Source: DASXKD01 sp963762735 (GTDB lineage Bacteria > Actinomycetota > Actinomycetes > Streptosporangiales > Streptosporangiaceae). Taken from it: a DNA stretch of 64,000 nucleotides. The translations under genes and the position numbers were made by a program. The notes below the pieces were generated by a model. The model saw only the letters and a program-made list of their open reading frames with translations, was not told the DNA's origin and did no database searches. Each line of letters starts with the position of its first letter. Position 1 is the stretch's first letter. Positions 27,038 through 35,066 of this stretch are shown here, one piece after another. Location of the stretch: NCBI GenBank assembly GCA_963762735.1, contig CAVXMG010000025.1, forward strand, positions 372,001-436,000, read 5' to 3'.

Positions 27038-29191
27038 ATGATTTACGACGTTGTAACCTCATCCGCCGTGCGGTACGTGGTGCTTGGCTGCGGCGCGGTG
27101 GGCGGCACCGTGGCCGCCGGACTGGTGCGGGACGGCCATGACGTGCTGGCCTGCGACGCCGAGCCCGCCGTCGTCGAGGCGATCGGCGCGCGCGGGCTGC
27201 GGATCGAAGGGCCGGTGGAGACCTTCACCGCCCAGATGCCGATAGTGACACCCAGCGATCTGCCGGACCGGCTCGACTGCCCGGTGCTCGTGGCGGTCAA
27301 GGCGCACCACACGGCGGCGGCCGCCGCGCTCCTGGCGGGCCGGCTGCACGGCGACGGGTTCGCCGTCAGCCTGCAGAACGGCCTGACCACCCCGATCCTG
27401 GCCGCGGCCGTCGGGCCGGAGCGGGTCGTGGAGGCGGTGGTCAACTTCGGCGCCGACATGACCGAACCCGGCGTCGTGCTGCGCGGCAACCGGGCCACGT
27501 TCATGGTCGGGGAACCGGACGGGCGCCTGTCCAGCCGGGTCCGCGCGCTCGCGGCCGACATCGCCGGTGCGGTGGCGACCGGCGACATCCTCGGCTACGC
27601 GTGGGCGAAGCTGGCCTACGGCGCGGTGCTTGCCGCCACCGCGGTCAGCGACCTGCCGATCGCGGACGTGCTCGACGAGCCGGCCTACCGGCCGCTGCTG
27701 ACGGAACTGGCCCGCCAGGTGGTCGCGCAGGCGCCGGTGCCCCCGATGGCGCTGGACGGGTTCGACGCCAGCGACCTGCCGGGCTCGCTGGACCGGCTGG
27801 CGCGGTTCAACCGGGCCTCGGCCAAGACGCACACCGGGATCTACCGGGACCTGGCGATCCTGCGCCGCCCCACCGAGGTGCCCGCGATCCTCGGCGACCT
27901 GACCGGCTCGCTGCCGCCCCTGGTGGTGGACCTGGTCCGCGCCATCGAGCAGGGCCGCCGCCGCTGCTCGCGGGAGAACCTCGACCTGCTCGCGGCCTGC
28001 GAGCGGGCCGAGCGGCTGGGACGCCCGCTGAACGCCGTGGTCAGCGTGATCGGCGCGCCGGAGCGTGCGGCGGGCGGGCCGCTGGCCGGGCGCCCCGTCG
28101 CGGTCAAGGACATCATCGAGGTCGCTGGCGTGCCCACCCGGTGCGGCAGCCCGGCGAGCCGACCGGAGCCGGCCAGGTCCGATGCGGCGGTGGTGGCCCG
28201 GCTCCGGGCCGCGGGCGCGGAGGTCTTCGCCACCAGCCAGTGCCTGGAGTACGCGGCGGGCTTCGCGCACCCGCAGGTGGGCGACACCCGCAATCCCCGG
28301 GATCCCGCCCGCACCTCGGGTGGGTCCTCCGGCGGTTCGGCCGCGCTGGTCGCGGCGGGCGCCTGTGCGCTGGCGCTGGGCACCGACACCGGCGGTTCGA
28401 TCCGGATCCCGGCCGCGTACTGCGGCATCGCCGGGCTCAAGCCGACCTACGGGCTGCTGCCGGTGGCTGGGGTCTTCCCGCTGTCACCGGCCTGCGACCA
28501 CGTCGGCACGCTCACCGCCACGGTGGCCGGTGCCGCGGACCTGCTGCCGGCCCTGGCGGACCCGGGCACGCTGGCGCCGCCCCCGCCCGGCGGCGACGGC
28601 AGTTTCACCGTCGGCGTCCTTGCCGCCCAGCTCACCGATCCCTCGGTCACGCCGCAGGTGCACCAGGCGGTCAGCGAGGCGCTGGCCGTGCTGGCGGCGG
28701 CTGGCTGGCGGCTGCGGGAGATCGCCGATCCCTGGCTGGCGGAGTTGCCGCGGTGGGAGGACACGCTCGCCGTCATCGTCTGCGCGGAGGCGGCGGCGGT
28801 GCACCGCGGCCGGGACTGGTACGCCTACGCCGAGGGCACCCGCGCCCTGCTCGAGTACGGTGCGTCCATCACCAGCGAGCAATATGACGCGGCAATACGC
28901 CAGCGCGTGGAACTGTCCGCCGCGATCGAGGCGAGCCTGTCCGGGGCAGATGTGCTGGCCGGCCCCACGGTCGGCTACCAGGCTCCGGAACAGGACCCGC
29001 CGTTCGGGGCCGGCGCGGACTCGGCGGAGTCCCGCTTCACCGGCCCGTACAACCTCACCGGCCACCCGGCGATCTCCATCCCGGTGCCCGGTGCCGGGCT
29101 GCCGATCGGCCTGCAACTGGCCGGCCGGCGGGGAGCCGACCTGGCCTTGCTGCGGGCGGCAGCGGCCGCCGAGGAACTATTTCGCGCGTGA
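27038..29191 (+). CDS. Fusion of ketopantoate-reductase-like and amidase-signature domains
   Basis: The 717-residue protein joins two enzymes. Residues 10-300 look like a ketopantoate reductase: the Rossmann motif VVLGCGAVGG at 14-23, VAVKAHHT near 85-92, SLQNGL at 111-116, and a helical C-lobe with AWAKLAYGAVLAATAVSDL. Residues about 301-717 are an amidase-signature hydrolase: Lys357 in AVKDI, the cis-serine in TSGGSSGGSAA (430/431) and nucleophile Ser454 in DTGGSIRIPA, so the Ser-Ser-Lys triad is complete. No frameshift separates the parts. GGAGG is very close to ATG 27038, and GTG 27068 is a possible later start. It heads the plus-strand operon opposite the peptide importer. A linked redox and amide-hydrolysis step on an imported compound is inference. 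Confidence 0.85.
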   Translation: MIYDVVTSSAVRYVVLGCGAVGGTVAAGLVRDGHDVLACDAEPAVVEAIGARGLRIEGPVETFTAQMPIVTPSDLPDRLDCPVLVAVKAHHTAAAAALLAGRLHGDGFAVSLQNGLTTPILAAAVGPERVVEAVVNFGADMTEPGVVLRGNRATFMVGEPDGRLSSRVRALAADIAGAVATGDILGYAWAKLAYGAVLAATAVSDLPIADVLDEPAYRPLLTELARQVVAQAPVPPMALDGFDASDLPGSLDRLARFNRASAKTHTGIYRDLAILRRPTEVPAILGDLTGSLPPLVVDLVRAIEQGRRRCSRENLDLLAACERAERLGRPLNAVVSVIGAPERAAGGPLAGRPVAVKDIIEVAGVPTRCGSPASRPEPARSDAAVVARLRAAGAEVFATSQCLEYAAGFAHPQVGDTRNPRDPARTSGGSSGGSAALVAAGACALALGTDTGGSIRIPAAYCGIAGLKPTYGLLPVAGVFPLSPACDHVGTLTATVAGAADLLPALADPGTLAPPPPGGDGSFTVGVLAAQLTDPSVTPQVHQAVSEALAVLAAAGWRLREIADPWLAELPRWEDTLAVIVCAEAAAVHRGRDWYAYAEGTRALLEYGASITSEQYDAAIRQRVELSAAIEASLSGADVLAGPTVGYQAPEQDPPFGAGADSAESRFTGPYNLTGHPAISIPVPGAGLPIGLQLAGRRGADLALLRAAAAAEELFRA

Positions 29192-29205
29192 GAGAGGACT
29201 GACCC

Positions 29206-30135
29206 ATGCCACCCACGGTGCAGCGGCGCACGCTCAGCCTGGCCGGCTTCGATATCCCCGTGGTCGAGCTGACCGGCACGGGGGACGGCCCGCGGCTCAC
29301 GGTCCTGGCCGGCGTGCACGGATGCGAGTACGCCCCGATGGCCGCCGTGCGCCGCTGGACCCGTGCCCTGGCCGGACGGGAGCTACGGGGGAGCGTGCGC
29401 GCGGTCCCGGTGCTGAACCTGCCCGCGTTCCGCGCCCGCACCCCGTTCCTGGTTCCCGACGACGGCAAGAACCTGAACAGGTGCTTCCCTGGCAACCCGG
29501 ACGGGACCGTGGCCGATCGGCTCGCCCACGCGGCGTTCACGCAGCTCATCGTGGGCAGCGATGCGCTGATCGACGTGCACGCCGGGGACATGGTGGAGGC
29601 GCTTGAGCCGTTCGCGCTCTACGACGCGGGCCCGAGTGAGGCCAGGGCGCTGGAGCTGGCCACCGCCTACGGGCTTGGCTATGTGATCCGCCAGGAGCCT
29701 GGCCCCGGCCGCGCCGTCGGGGGCACGACGAGCACGGCGGCCGCGGAGATCGGCATTCCGGCGATCATCGCGGAGGCCGGCGGGTGTGGCCTGGTCGAGG
29801 CGGCCGCGGTGGATGCCCACGTCCGTGGCCTTGACCAGGTGCTCGCGGTGCTCGGCATGACCGATGACGCGGCCCCTGGGGCGGCTACCGCCGCGGCACC
29901 GGTCCGCCTGGGGCGTTTCCTGTGGCTGCGGGCTGCCAGCGATGGCTGGTGGGAACCGGTCGTCCGGCCGGGCGACCAGGTCGCCGAGGGGCAGGTGCTG
30001 GGGACGGTGACCAGCCTGGATGGCGCCCAGGTGCTCCAGTCGGTGACCGCGCCGGCGCCCGGGGTGCCCATGTTCATCACCAGTTCGCCCGCTGTCACCT
30101 CGGCTGGCCTGCTGCTCGGCCTGGGCGCGAAGTAG
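29206..30135 (+). CDS. Succinylglutamate desuccinylase/aspartoacylase-family zinc hydrolase
   Basis: The 309-residue protein has the M14-like AstE/AspA layout. His38 and Glu41 in GVHGCEY and His125 in IDVHAGD are zinc ligands, and Glu190 in IIAEAGG is the catalytic base. The DGKNLNRCFPG segment is the conserved substrate-binding loop. The C-terminal beta domain (WWEPVVRPGDQVAEGQVLGTV) is lipoyl-like, as in this family. GAGAGGA precedes the ATG, 14 bases after the fusion gene stop, so the two are co-transcribed. The family removes acyl groups from N-acyl amino acids; here it may process products of the amidase fusion (inference). Confidence 0.9.
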   Translation: MPPTVQRRTLSLAGFDIPVVELTGTGDGPRLTVLAGVHGCEYAPMAAVRRWTRALAGRELRGSVRAVPVLNLPAFRARTPFLVPDDGKNLNRCFPGNPDGTVADRLAHAAFTQLIVGSDALIDVHAGDMVEALEPFALYDAGPSEARALELATAYGLGYVIRQEPGPGRAVGGTTSTAAAEIGIPAIIAEAGGCGLVEAAAVDAHVRGLDQVLAVLGMTDDAAPGAATAAAPVRLGRFLWLRAASDGWWEPVVRPGDQVAEGQVLGTVTSLDGAQVLQSVTAPAPGVPMFITSSPAVTSAGLLLGLGAK

Positions 30136-30189
30136 CCGCGCTGGCTGGCGGTAGCCGCACCGGCTCCCCGTTGCTAGCGTCGGGGGGGC

Positions 30190-31587
30190 ATGGGTACCAC
30201 TGGAGACGAGCCGCGGCCGACGCGGTGGGTCACGCTGACCCTGCGCTGGCTGGCTGGGCTGGTGCTGCTCGTGGTGCTGGCGTGCGGCGCGATAGCAGTG
30301 GCGCTGCAGGTGACCCCCTTGCAGACGGTCGCCGTCGCCGGGCAGGTGATCCAGGTGGGCGCGACCGCGCCGAGCCTGAGCCTGTCCGGGCCGGGCGAGA
30401 TCGACCTGTTCGGTCAGAGCCTGCCGACCAACATCCAGTTCACCGGCCCGGTGCGGCCCAGGCTGCAGCTCTCCCAGATCTCCATCAACAGCGAGCTGAC
30501 CACGTTCGTGGAGGGCACCAATCAGGCCGGCGCGGAACGCATACTCGGCGCCCGGCTCGCCGACGGGTGGAAGCGCTACTTCGCCTGGGAGACCGCGGTC
30601 ACCGGGGCAGGCATGCTGCTCCTGGTGGGAGCGCTCGCGGGCTGGCGCCGGGTGCCGCACCGCACCACGGTCAAGCTGCTGGCCGCCGGGCTGCTGATCG
30701 CGGAGGCTCTCAACGTGGGCGCCATCATGGTCACCACCTACACGGCGCCCGCCTTGCTGCGGCAGGTGCATTCGCTCAGCGCACTGGTGGGCAGCCAGAC
30801 CCGCCTGCCGCGGATCGACCCGCCCGGCCGGCCGCTGCGCCGCGTGCAGGCCGTGGTGATCGGGGACTCCACCGCGGCCGGCGCCGGGCTCGCCCTGGCG
30901 CCGGGCCCGACCGCCCGTGCCTGCGGGCGCAGCGCCGATTCCTACGCGGCCGACCTGTCCAGCGTCAACAGGTGGCGGGTGCTCAACCTCGCCTGTGACG
31001 GCGCCACCATCAGCCACGGGCTGCTCGGGCCGCAGGTGCACAACGGGGTGCGGCTGCAGCCGCAGCTCGCCCAGGCGGAACGGGCCTCAAGGGCATCGGT
31101 GATCATCGTCAGCGTCGGCGCCGACGACCTGAACTGGGCCGCCGTGCTGCGCTACTGCTCGGTCACGCCGAACTGCAACGACCGGGCCACGCAGGCCTAC
31201 TTCCAGCAGCAACTCGCCTCGTTCAGCAAGGACTACCTCGACCTGCTGAGCCGGCTGGCGGCGCTGCCCGCCCACCCACAGGTGATCATCAACCGCTACT
31301 ACAACCCGTTCGGCACCCAGCCGGGGTGCCTGGCCCCCCGGGGGCTGACCACGGCGAACCTGCAGACGCTGACCTCCCGGCTGGCCACGCTGAACGCGGT
31401 GCTGGCCAAGGGGGCGGCCCAGTTCCGGTTCCTCTCGCCACAGCCGGATTTCACCGGGCACGACCTGTGCTCGCCACTGCCCTATGTGCAGGGCCTGGGG
31501 GCGGCCGCCCCGTTCCACCCGACCGCGGCGGGGCAACTCGCCATCGCGCTCGCCGACCAGGCGGTACTGCGCCAGCCCGGCGTGTGA
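30190..31587 (+). CDS. Membrane-anchored SGNH/GDSL hydrolase
   Basis: The 465-residue protein has a first membrane span at about 20-42, an outside stretch with beta character, two more spans at about 135-185, and then a C-terminal SGNH esterase domain. Its blocks are IGDSTAAGAG (nucleophile Ser), the oxyanion Gly of SVGADDLNW, and the Asp/His pair region PFHPTAAGQ. The active site should face outside. Many actinobacterial homologues are of unknown substrate. It follows the aspartoacylase gene by 54 bases and could be the end of that operon or independent. Confidence 0.88.
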   Translation: MGTTGDEPRPTRWVTLTLRWLAGLVLLVVLACGAIAVALQVTPLQTVAVAGQVIQVGATAPSLSLSGPGEIDLFGQSLPTNIQFTGPVRPRLQLSQISINSELTTFVEGTNQAGAERILGARLADGWKRYFAWETAVTGAGMLLLVGALAGWRRVPHRTTVKLLAAGLLIAEALNVGAIMVTTYTAPALLRQVHSLSALVGSQTRLPRIDPPGRPLRRVQAVVIGDSTAAGAGLALAPGPTARACGRSADSYAADLSSVNRWRVLNLACDGATISHGLLGPQVHNGVRLQPQLAQAERASRASVIIVSVGADDLNWAAVLRYCSVTPNCNDRATQAYFQQQLASFSKDYLDLLSRLAALPAHPQVIINRYYNPFGTQPGCLAPRGLTTANLQTLTSRLATLNAVLAKGAAQFRFLSPQPDFTGHDLCSPLPYVQGLGAAAPFHPTAAGQLAIALADQAVLRQPGV

Positions 31588-31607
31588 CGCACCGGCGCTG
31601 AGCCGGC

Positions 31608-31916
31608 CTAGCCGACCGGGGCCGCGGGGGCGAGTCCCTGGCTGGCGAGTTCGCGGCAGCGCTGCGCGGATTCCGCGCCCTGCTTCACGAATTCGACACC
31701 GCCACGATGCCTGAACCAAATGCCCTCGCAGCCCAGTCTTCTGGCGAGGCCGAAAGCGGGATCCAGTACCGGCCAGTCGCGGTCCTCATTTCCCGTCATT
31801 CCGGTGACGCCGTCGAATTCGACGCCCAGAATGTAAGCCCCCGGACCCGATTTGTTGTGCTCGGCGATCAAGGCCAGGTGTGTCCCGATATGGATTCGTT
31901 CACCAGCACTCGCCAC
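31608..31916 (-). CDS. Hypothetical protein, 102 residues
   Basis: GTG 31916 has GGGGGA eight bases upstream. The product (MASAGERIHIGTHLALIAEH, then GPGAYILGVEFDGVTGMTG, NEDRDWPVLDPAFGLARRLG) has a balanced composition with acidic and hydrophobic residues, unlike the Arg/Pro-rich shadows seen elsewhere, and uses codons like its neighbours. No known family was recognised. It converges on the SGNH hydrolase gene with 20 bases between stops. It could be shorter at the N-terminus. Confidence 0.55.
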   Translation of the reverse strand: MASAGERIHIGTHLALIAEHNKSGPGAYILGVEFDGVTGMTGNEDRDWPVLDPAFGLARRLGCEGIWFRHRGGVEFVKQGAESAQRCRELASQGLAPAAPVG

Positions 31917-32328
31917 GCTGCATCCCCCAAGGATTACGCCGCACCGCTATTGCGGCGGCGGGCCAAGTAGAGGGGGTTGCACTGGCGCATTTTTACCCGG
32001 GCGGGCGGCACCCAAAACGAGCCGGTAACCAGATTTTCCACAGAAGTCCGGTGTTGCGGTCAGAAACCGGGCTTGGCTTCCGTACGCCGTAGCTACCGGT
32101 CATTGTTCCTCCGATCACCCGGATTGGTTCACTGAGCTGGCATCACGCCGAGTCTGACCGAGGGCGTCCGTATCCGTCATGGTTTCGTCATGGGGGTCGC
32201 GCCCCGGGCATTGGACCAGCCCGCGCCAGGGCCGGGGCCGGGCCGGGGCCGGGCGCCGGCCGATAAAGATTTCCTGGCCGGCCTGGATTCCTGCCACGCT
32301 GGCCAGGGCGTAAAGGAGGATCCGGTTA
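31917..32328. other. Intergenic stretch, no gene seen
   Basis: About 410 bases without a convincing reading frame. It contains the presumed promoter of the 31916 minus-strand gene, a slightly less GC-rich patch around 32030-32120, and a short run of alternating GGGCC/GGGGCC units at about 32223-32248. It ends with the strong AAAGGAGG ribosome site for the transporter starting at 32329. Confidence 0.5.
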
Positions 32329-33315
32329 ATGCTCGCTGTCTTGCTCGCGCTGGCCGCCGCGGCGGGCTACGGAGGATCCGACTACGCGGCCGGGCTGGCG
32401 GCGCGCCGGGCGAGCGTGGTCCGGGTGACCGTGCTCGCCGAGGTGACCAGCGCCGGCCTGCTCCTGTGCGTGGTCCCGTTCATCAGCAGCCAGGCACCGT
32501 CGCTGGCCTCTGTGCTCTGGGGGATCGCTGCCGGGGCCAGCGGCGTGGCCGGGGCGATGGCGCTGTACCTGGGATTCCGGCATGCGGCCTTCAGCGTGGC
32601 CAGCTCCGTGAGCGCGGTCGGCTCGGCCGCGTTTTCGGTGCTGGCGGGAGTGGTGCTGGGTGAGCAGCCTGGCGCGCTCTCGCTGGCAGGCATCGCGCTC
32701 GCGCTGCCCGCGATCGTGGCCGTGTCCGCCCCCGCCAGCCGGCAGGCCCCGGAAGGCCGCTCCCCCCGGTCAGCCACCGGGGGGTTCCAGGGGGGTCGCC
32801 CCCCCAGGCCAGCACGGCCAAGTCCCCGTGACGAAGGAACGGGAACTTGAGCCACCGGGGGGTTCCAGGGGGGTCGCCCCCCAGGCCAGCACCGCCACGC
32901 GGTAGGGGTGGGACTGGGGCTGGCCGCTGGTGCCGGATTCGGGATGTTCTTCATCGGCCTCAACGAGGCCGGGTCTGTCACCGACCTGTGGCCCATCGTC
33001 ATCTCCCAGGTGGCGGCGATGGTGACGGTCACCTGCGTCGCCGCGTCAACCCGCGACCTCAGGCTGCCGCCGAGGGGAGCACGGCGGCTCAGCGTGATGA
33101 CCGGGGCGATCGGAGCGGCAGGCACCACGATGTTCTTCCTCTCCACCCATCACGGCCTGCTTGCCGTCACGGCGGTGATCACCGCGCTCTACCCGGCCAT
33201 GACGATCCTGCTGGCCCGGGTCCTGTCCGGCGAGCGGCTGACGGCGCTGAGGATAATCGGGCTGAGCCTTGCCGCCGCCTCGGTCGCCCTGATCGCGGCC
33301 GGCGGGACGGGCTGA
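32329..33315 (+). pseudogene. EamA/DMT-family transporter interrupted by repeat insertion and an in-frame stop
   Basis: AAAGGAGG precedes ATG 32329. The first half (MLAVLLALAAAAGYGGSDYA through LSLAGIALALPAIVAVSAP) has five membrane spans. The second half (VGLGLAAGAGFGMFFIGLNEAG through RIIGLSLAAASVALIAAGG) has the other five, matching the duplicated EamA fold. Between them, bases 32773-32892 hold two copies of the dispersed repeat. Both halves are in the same frame, and only the TGA at 32848-32850, in the spacer between repeat copies, separates them. The insertion falls in the cytoplasmic linker. Removing the repeats would restore a normal drug/metabolite exporter of about 10 spans. Whether it is dead, split or read through is unknown. 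Confidence 0.8.
32773..32892 (+). repeat. Two direct copies of the dispersed GC-rich repeat inside a transporter gene
   Basis: Copies at 32773-32815 and 32851-32892 (period 78 bases) differ mainly by one C in a C run. Each reads GCCACCGGGG, GGTTCCAGGG, GGGTCGCCCC, then GGCCAGCAC, and can form a hairpin. The 35-base spacer includes GAAGGAACGGGAAC, resembling the flank of the copy near 8390. The spacer supplies the stop codon that breaks the transporter frame. Confidence 0.8.
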
Positions 33316-33347
33316 GCCGCCTGGTCGGCAAGGGGAGCGTGGGAACG

Positions 33348-34046
33348 ATGAGCTGGGACGAATCGTTCGCGGACCGGTACGAGGAATGGTCGGCTCCGAT
33401 GACCGCCGACATCGCCTTCTACGCCGGCCTGGCCCGTGCGGCGGACGGGCCACTCGTCGAGCTTGCCATCGGGAATGGTCGGGTGGCGATCCCGGTCGCG
33501 CAGGCAACAGGCAAGCCGGTGATCGGCATCGACTCGTCGCCCGCCATGCTCGCCAAGGCCCGTGCCGGCGCCGCGAAGGCGGGCGTCCGCCTCGATCTGC
33601 GCGAAGGCGACATGCGCGACCTGGCCCTGGACGAGCCCGCGGGGCTCATCTACTGCCCCTACCGCGCGCTGCTGCACCTGCGCACCTGGGCCGACCGCCG
33701 CCGGACCTTCGAGCGCGTCGCGGCCTCGCTGCGCCCGGACGGGCGCTTCGCCTGGAACGCCTTTGCCTTCGACCACCACGTCGGCGCCCGCATCGACGGC
33801 AGCCACCAGGACAGGCCGGTCCTGCACTCGGTCCGGTACTGGGTGGGCGACAACCGGATCGACCTCACCCTCGACGGCGGCGGGACAAGCTCCCTGTGGT
33901 GGGCGACGAAGAACGAATGGCTGGGGCTGCTTGACGTGGCTGGCCTGGAGGTGGCGGCGCTCTACGGCGGCTTCGCCGGTGAGCCGTTCACCGACGAAAG
34001 CCACGAGTACGTATTCGTCGCCCGCCACCGGCGCGCCACCGGGTGA
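33348..34046 (+). CDS. Class I SAM-dependent methyltransferase
   Basis: The 232-residue protein starts at ATG 33348 (MSWDESFADRYEEWSA). The SAM-binding motifs are LVELAIGNGRVAIPVA (motif I), VIGIDSSPAMLAKAR (the acidic residue that binds the ribose) and LREGDMRDL. The C-terminal half has the usual beta-hairpin and HEYVFVARH end strand. The substrate is unknown. It follows the interrupted transporter by 32 bases and may share its transcript. Confidence 0.85.
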   Translation: MSWDESFADRYEEWSAPMTADIAFYAGLARAADGPLVELAIGNGRVAIPVAQATGKPVIGIDSSPAMLAKARAGAAKAGVRLDLREGDMRDLALDEPAGLIYCPYRALLHLRTWADRRRTFERVAASLRPDGRFAWNAFAFDHHVGARIDGSHQDRPVLHSVRYWVGDNRIDLTLDGGGTSSLWWATKNEWLGLLDVAGLEVAALYGGFAGEPFTDESHEYVFVARHRRATG

Positions 34047-34092
34047 GCTACCCAAGGCCCGCCAGCATCTCGGCCTTGGCCAGGAGGTGGGC

Positions 34093-34233
34093 CTAGTCCT
34101 CGGCGGGGCCGCCCTCGGCGCCGGGCCGTCGCTGCATCCGCCGCTGACGGATGATCTTGATGAGGTAGATGATGCCGAGAATCCGCAGGAAGCCGCCTGA
34201 GCCGGCCGGTCCCCAGTTCGGGTTCTGTGCCAC
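34093..34233 (-). CDS. Very small protein with one hydrophobic segment
   Basis: GTG 34233 lies nine bases after AAGGAG and gives 46 residues: MAQNPNWGPAGSGGFLRILG, then IIYLIKIIRQRRMQRR and an acidic tail. The hydrophobic FLRILGIIYLIKII stretch followed by basic residues could insert in or lie on the membrane. The gene follows the HTH regulator at 34253 so closely that they are probably co-transcribed. A GTG overlapping that gene's stop is an alternative start. Function unknown. Confidence 0.5.
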   Translation of the reverse strand: MAQNPNWGPAGSGGFLRILGIIYLIKIIRQRRMQRRPGAEGGPAED

Positions 34234-34252
34234 GGGTATCTGCTCCTTCTCT

Positions 34253-34831
34253 TTAGTCACCCGGGCCGTCGCGCGGCGCGCCAGCCGGGCGCTGGGCGCG
34301 GCGGTCCTCACGGTCGATGGCGGTCCACAGGATCGTGGTCGGTACGCCGTCGTCGTCGGGATGGTCGTGCGCGGTCGCGAGGAGGCGCTCGAACGCGGCC
34401 CTCAATTGGTCGAGGTGCTGCTCGTTGAGCCGCACCACCGTCCGGCCGAGCCCGATCCGGCGATCCTCGCCGGCCTCCTGCGCCAGGGCCGCGGCGTTGA
34501 CGTCGGCCCGGGTCGTCTCCAGCGCGGCATTGAGCAGGAGGGCGACGTCGGCCGGGGTGGTGTCGTCGCCGGCCGGCTCGACGTCGGCCGGGGCGTAGAC
34601 CCGCTCGACCTTGCCCCCGGGGAGGCGGCGGTACTCAGCTATCTCAATGAGCTTCGCCTCCTCTAGCTGCGTGAGGTGGTGGTAGAGACGGTCCGGCCGC
34701 ATGCCCACCAGCCCGGCCAGTTCCTTGGCCGACCGGGGGCGCGCGGCCAGCAGTTCGAACAGGCGGATGCGCAGCGGGTCCGCGAGAGCCCGGTGCACCG
34801 CCCGCAGCCGCGGTGACGGCTGGTCAGCCAC
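34253..34831 (-). CDS. ArsR-like winged-helix transcriptional regulator
   Basis: GTG 34831 is preceded by GAAAGGAAA. The 192-residue protein begins with RAVHRALADPLRIRLFELLA, then RSAKELAGLVGMRPDRLYHHL, an ArsR/HTH_20 winged helix. It continues as a helical C-terminal domain with DVNAAALAQEAGEDRRIGLGRTVVRL. No cysteine-rich metal site is visible, so the signal is probably not arsenic-like metal. It is divergent from the large membrane protein at 35040 and separated from it by a duplicated region, so it may control that gene. Confidence 0.8.
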   Translation of the reverse strand: MADQPSPRLRAVHRALADPLRIRLFELLAARPRSAKELAGLVGMRPDRLYHHLTQLEEAKLIEIAEYRRLPGGKVERVYAPADVEPAGDDTTPADVALLLNAALETTRADVNAAALAQEAGEDRRIGLGRTVVRLNEQHLDQLRAAFERLLATAHDHPDDDGVPTTILWTAIDREDRRAQRPAGAPRDGPGD

Positions 34832-34848
34832 TGAGTTTCCTTTCAGCT

Positions 34849-34862
34849 ATTGGATAATAGTC
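34849..34862. promoter_or_regulatory. AT-rich inverted repeat upstream of the HTH regulator
   Basis: CTATTGGATAATAG has 5-base arms CTATT/AATAG around GGAT. It stands out as AT-rich in this GC-rich window and lies 18 bases upstream of the regulator start. It could be the regulator's own binding site or part of its -10 region; the sequence alone cannot decide. Confidence 0.4.
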
Positions 34863-34868
34863 CACTGA

Positions 34869-35066
34869 GTGGCCAGACCTTCAACAGGGGTCGCTGATAG
34901 CCTCACGCGCAGGATGGACCAGGTCGGTGAGGCGGAACTCGGGGGGACAGAGGGAGAAAAAGAAAGAAAGGTCACCGGGAATTGGCCGAGATGAGTGGCC
35001 GGAACTCCAAGAGGGGTGGCTGATAGCCTCACGCGCAGGATGGACCAGGTCGGTGAGGCGGAACTC
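34869..35066 (+). repeat. 72-base direct repeat duplicating the 5' end of the next gene
   Basis: Copies at 34869-34940 and 34995-35066 (period 126) are nearly identical, diverging only in the first third. Each contains GCTGATAGCCTCACGCGCAG followed by ATGGACCAGG, so both carry the start of the membrane-protein gene. The upstream copy's frame (from 34914) runs only to a TGA at about 34991. A purine-rich stretch (GAGAAAAAGAAAGAAAGG) separates the copies. Confidence 0.8.
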
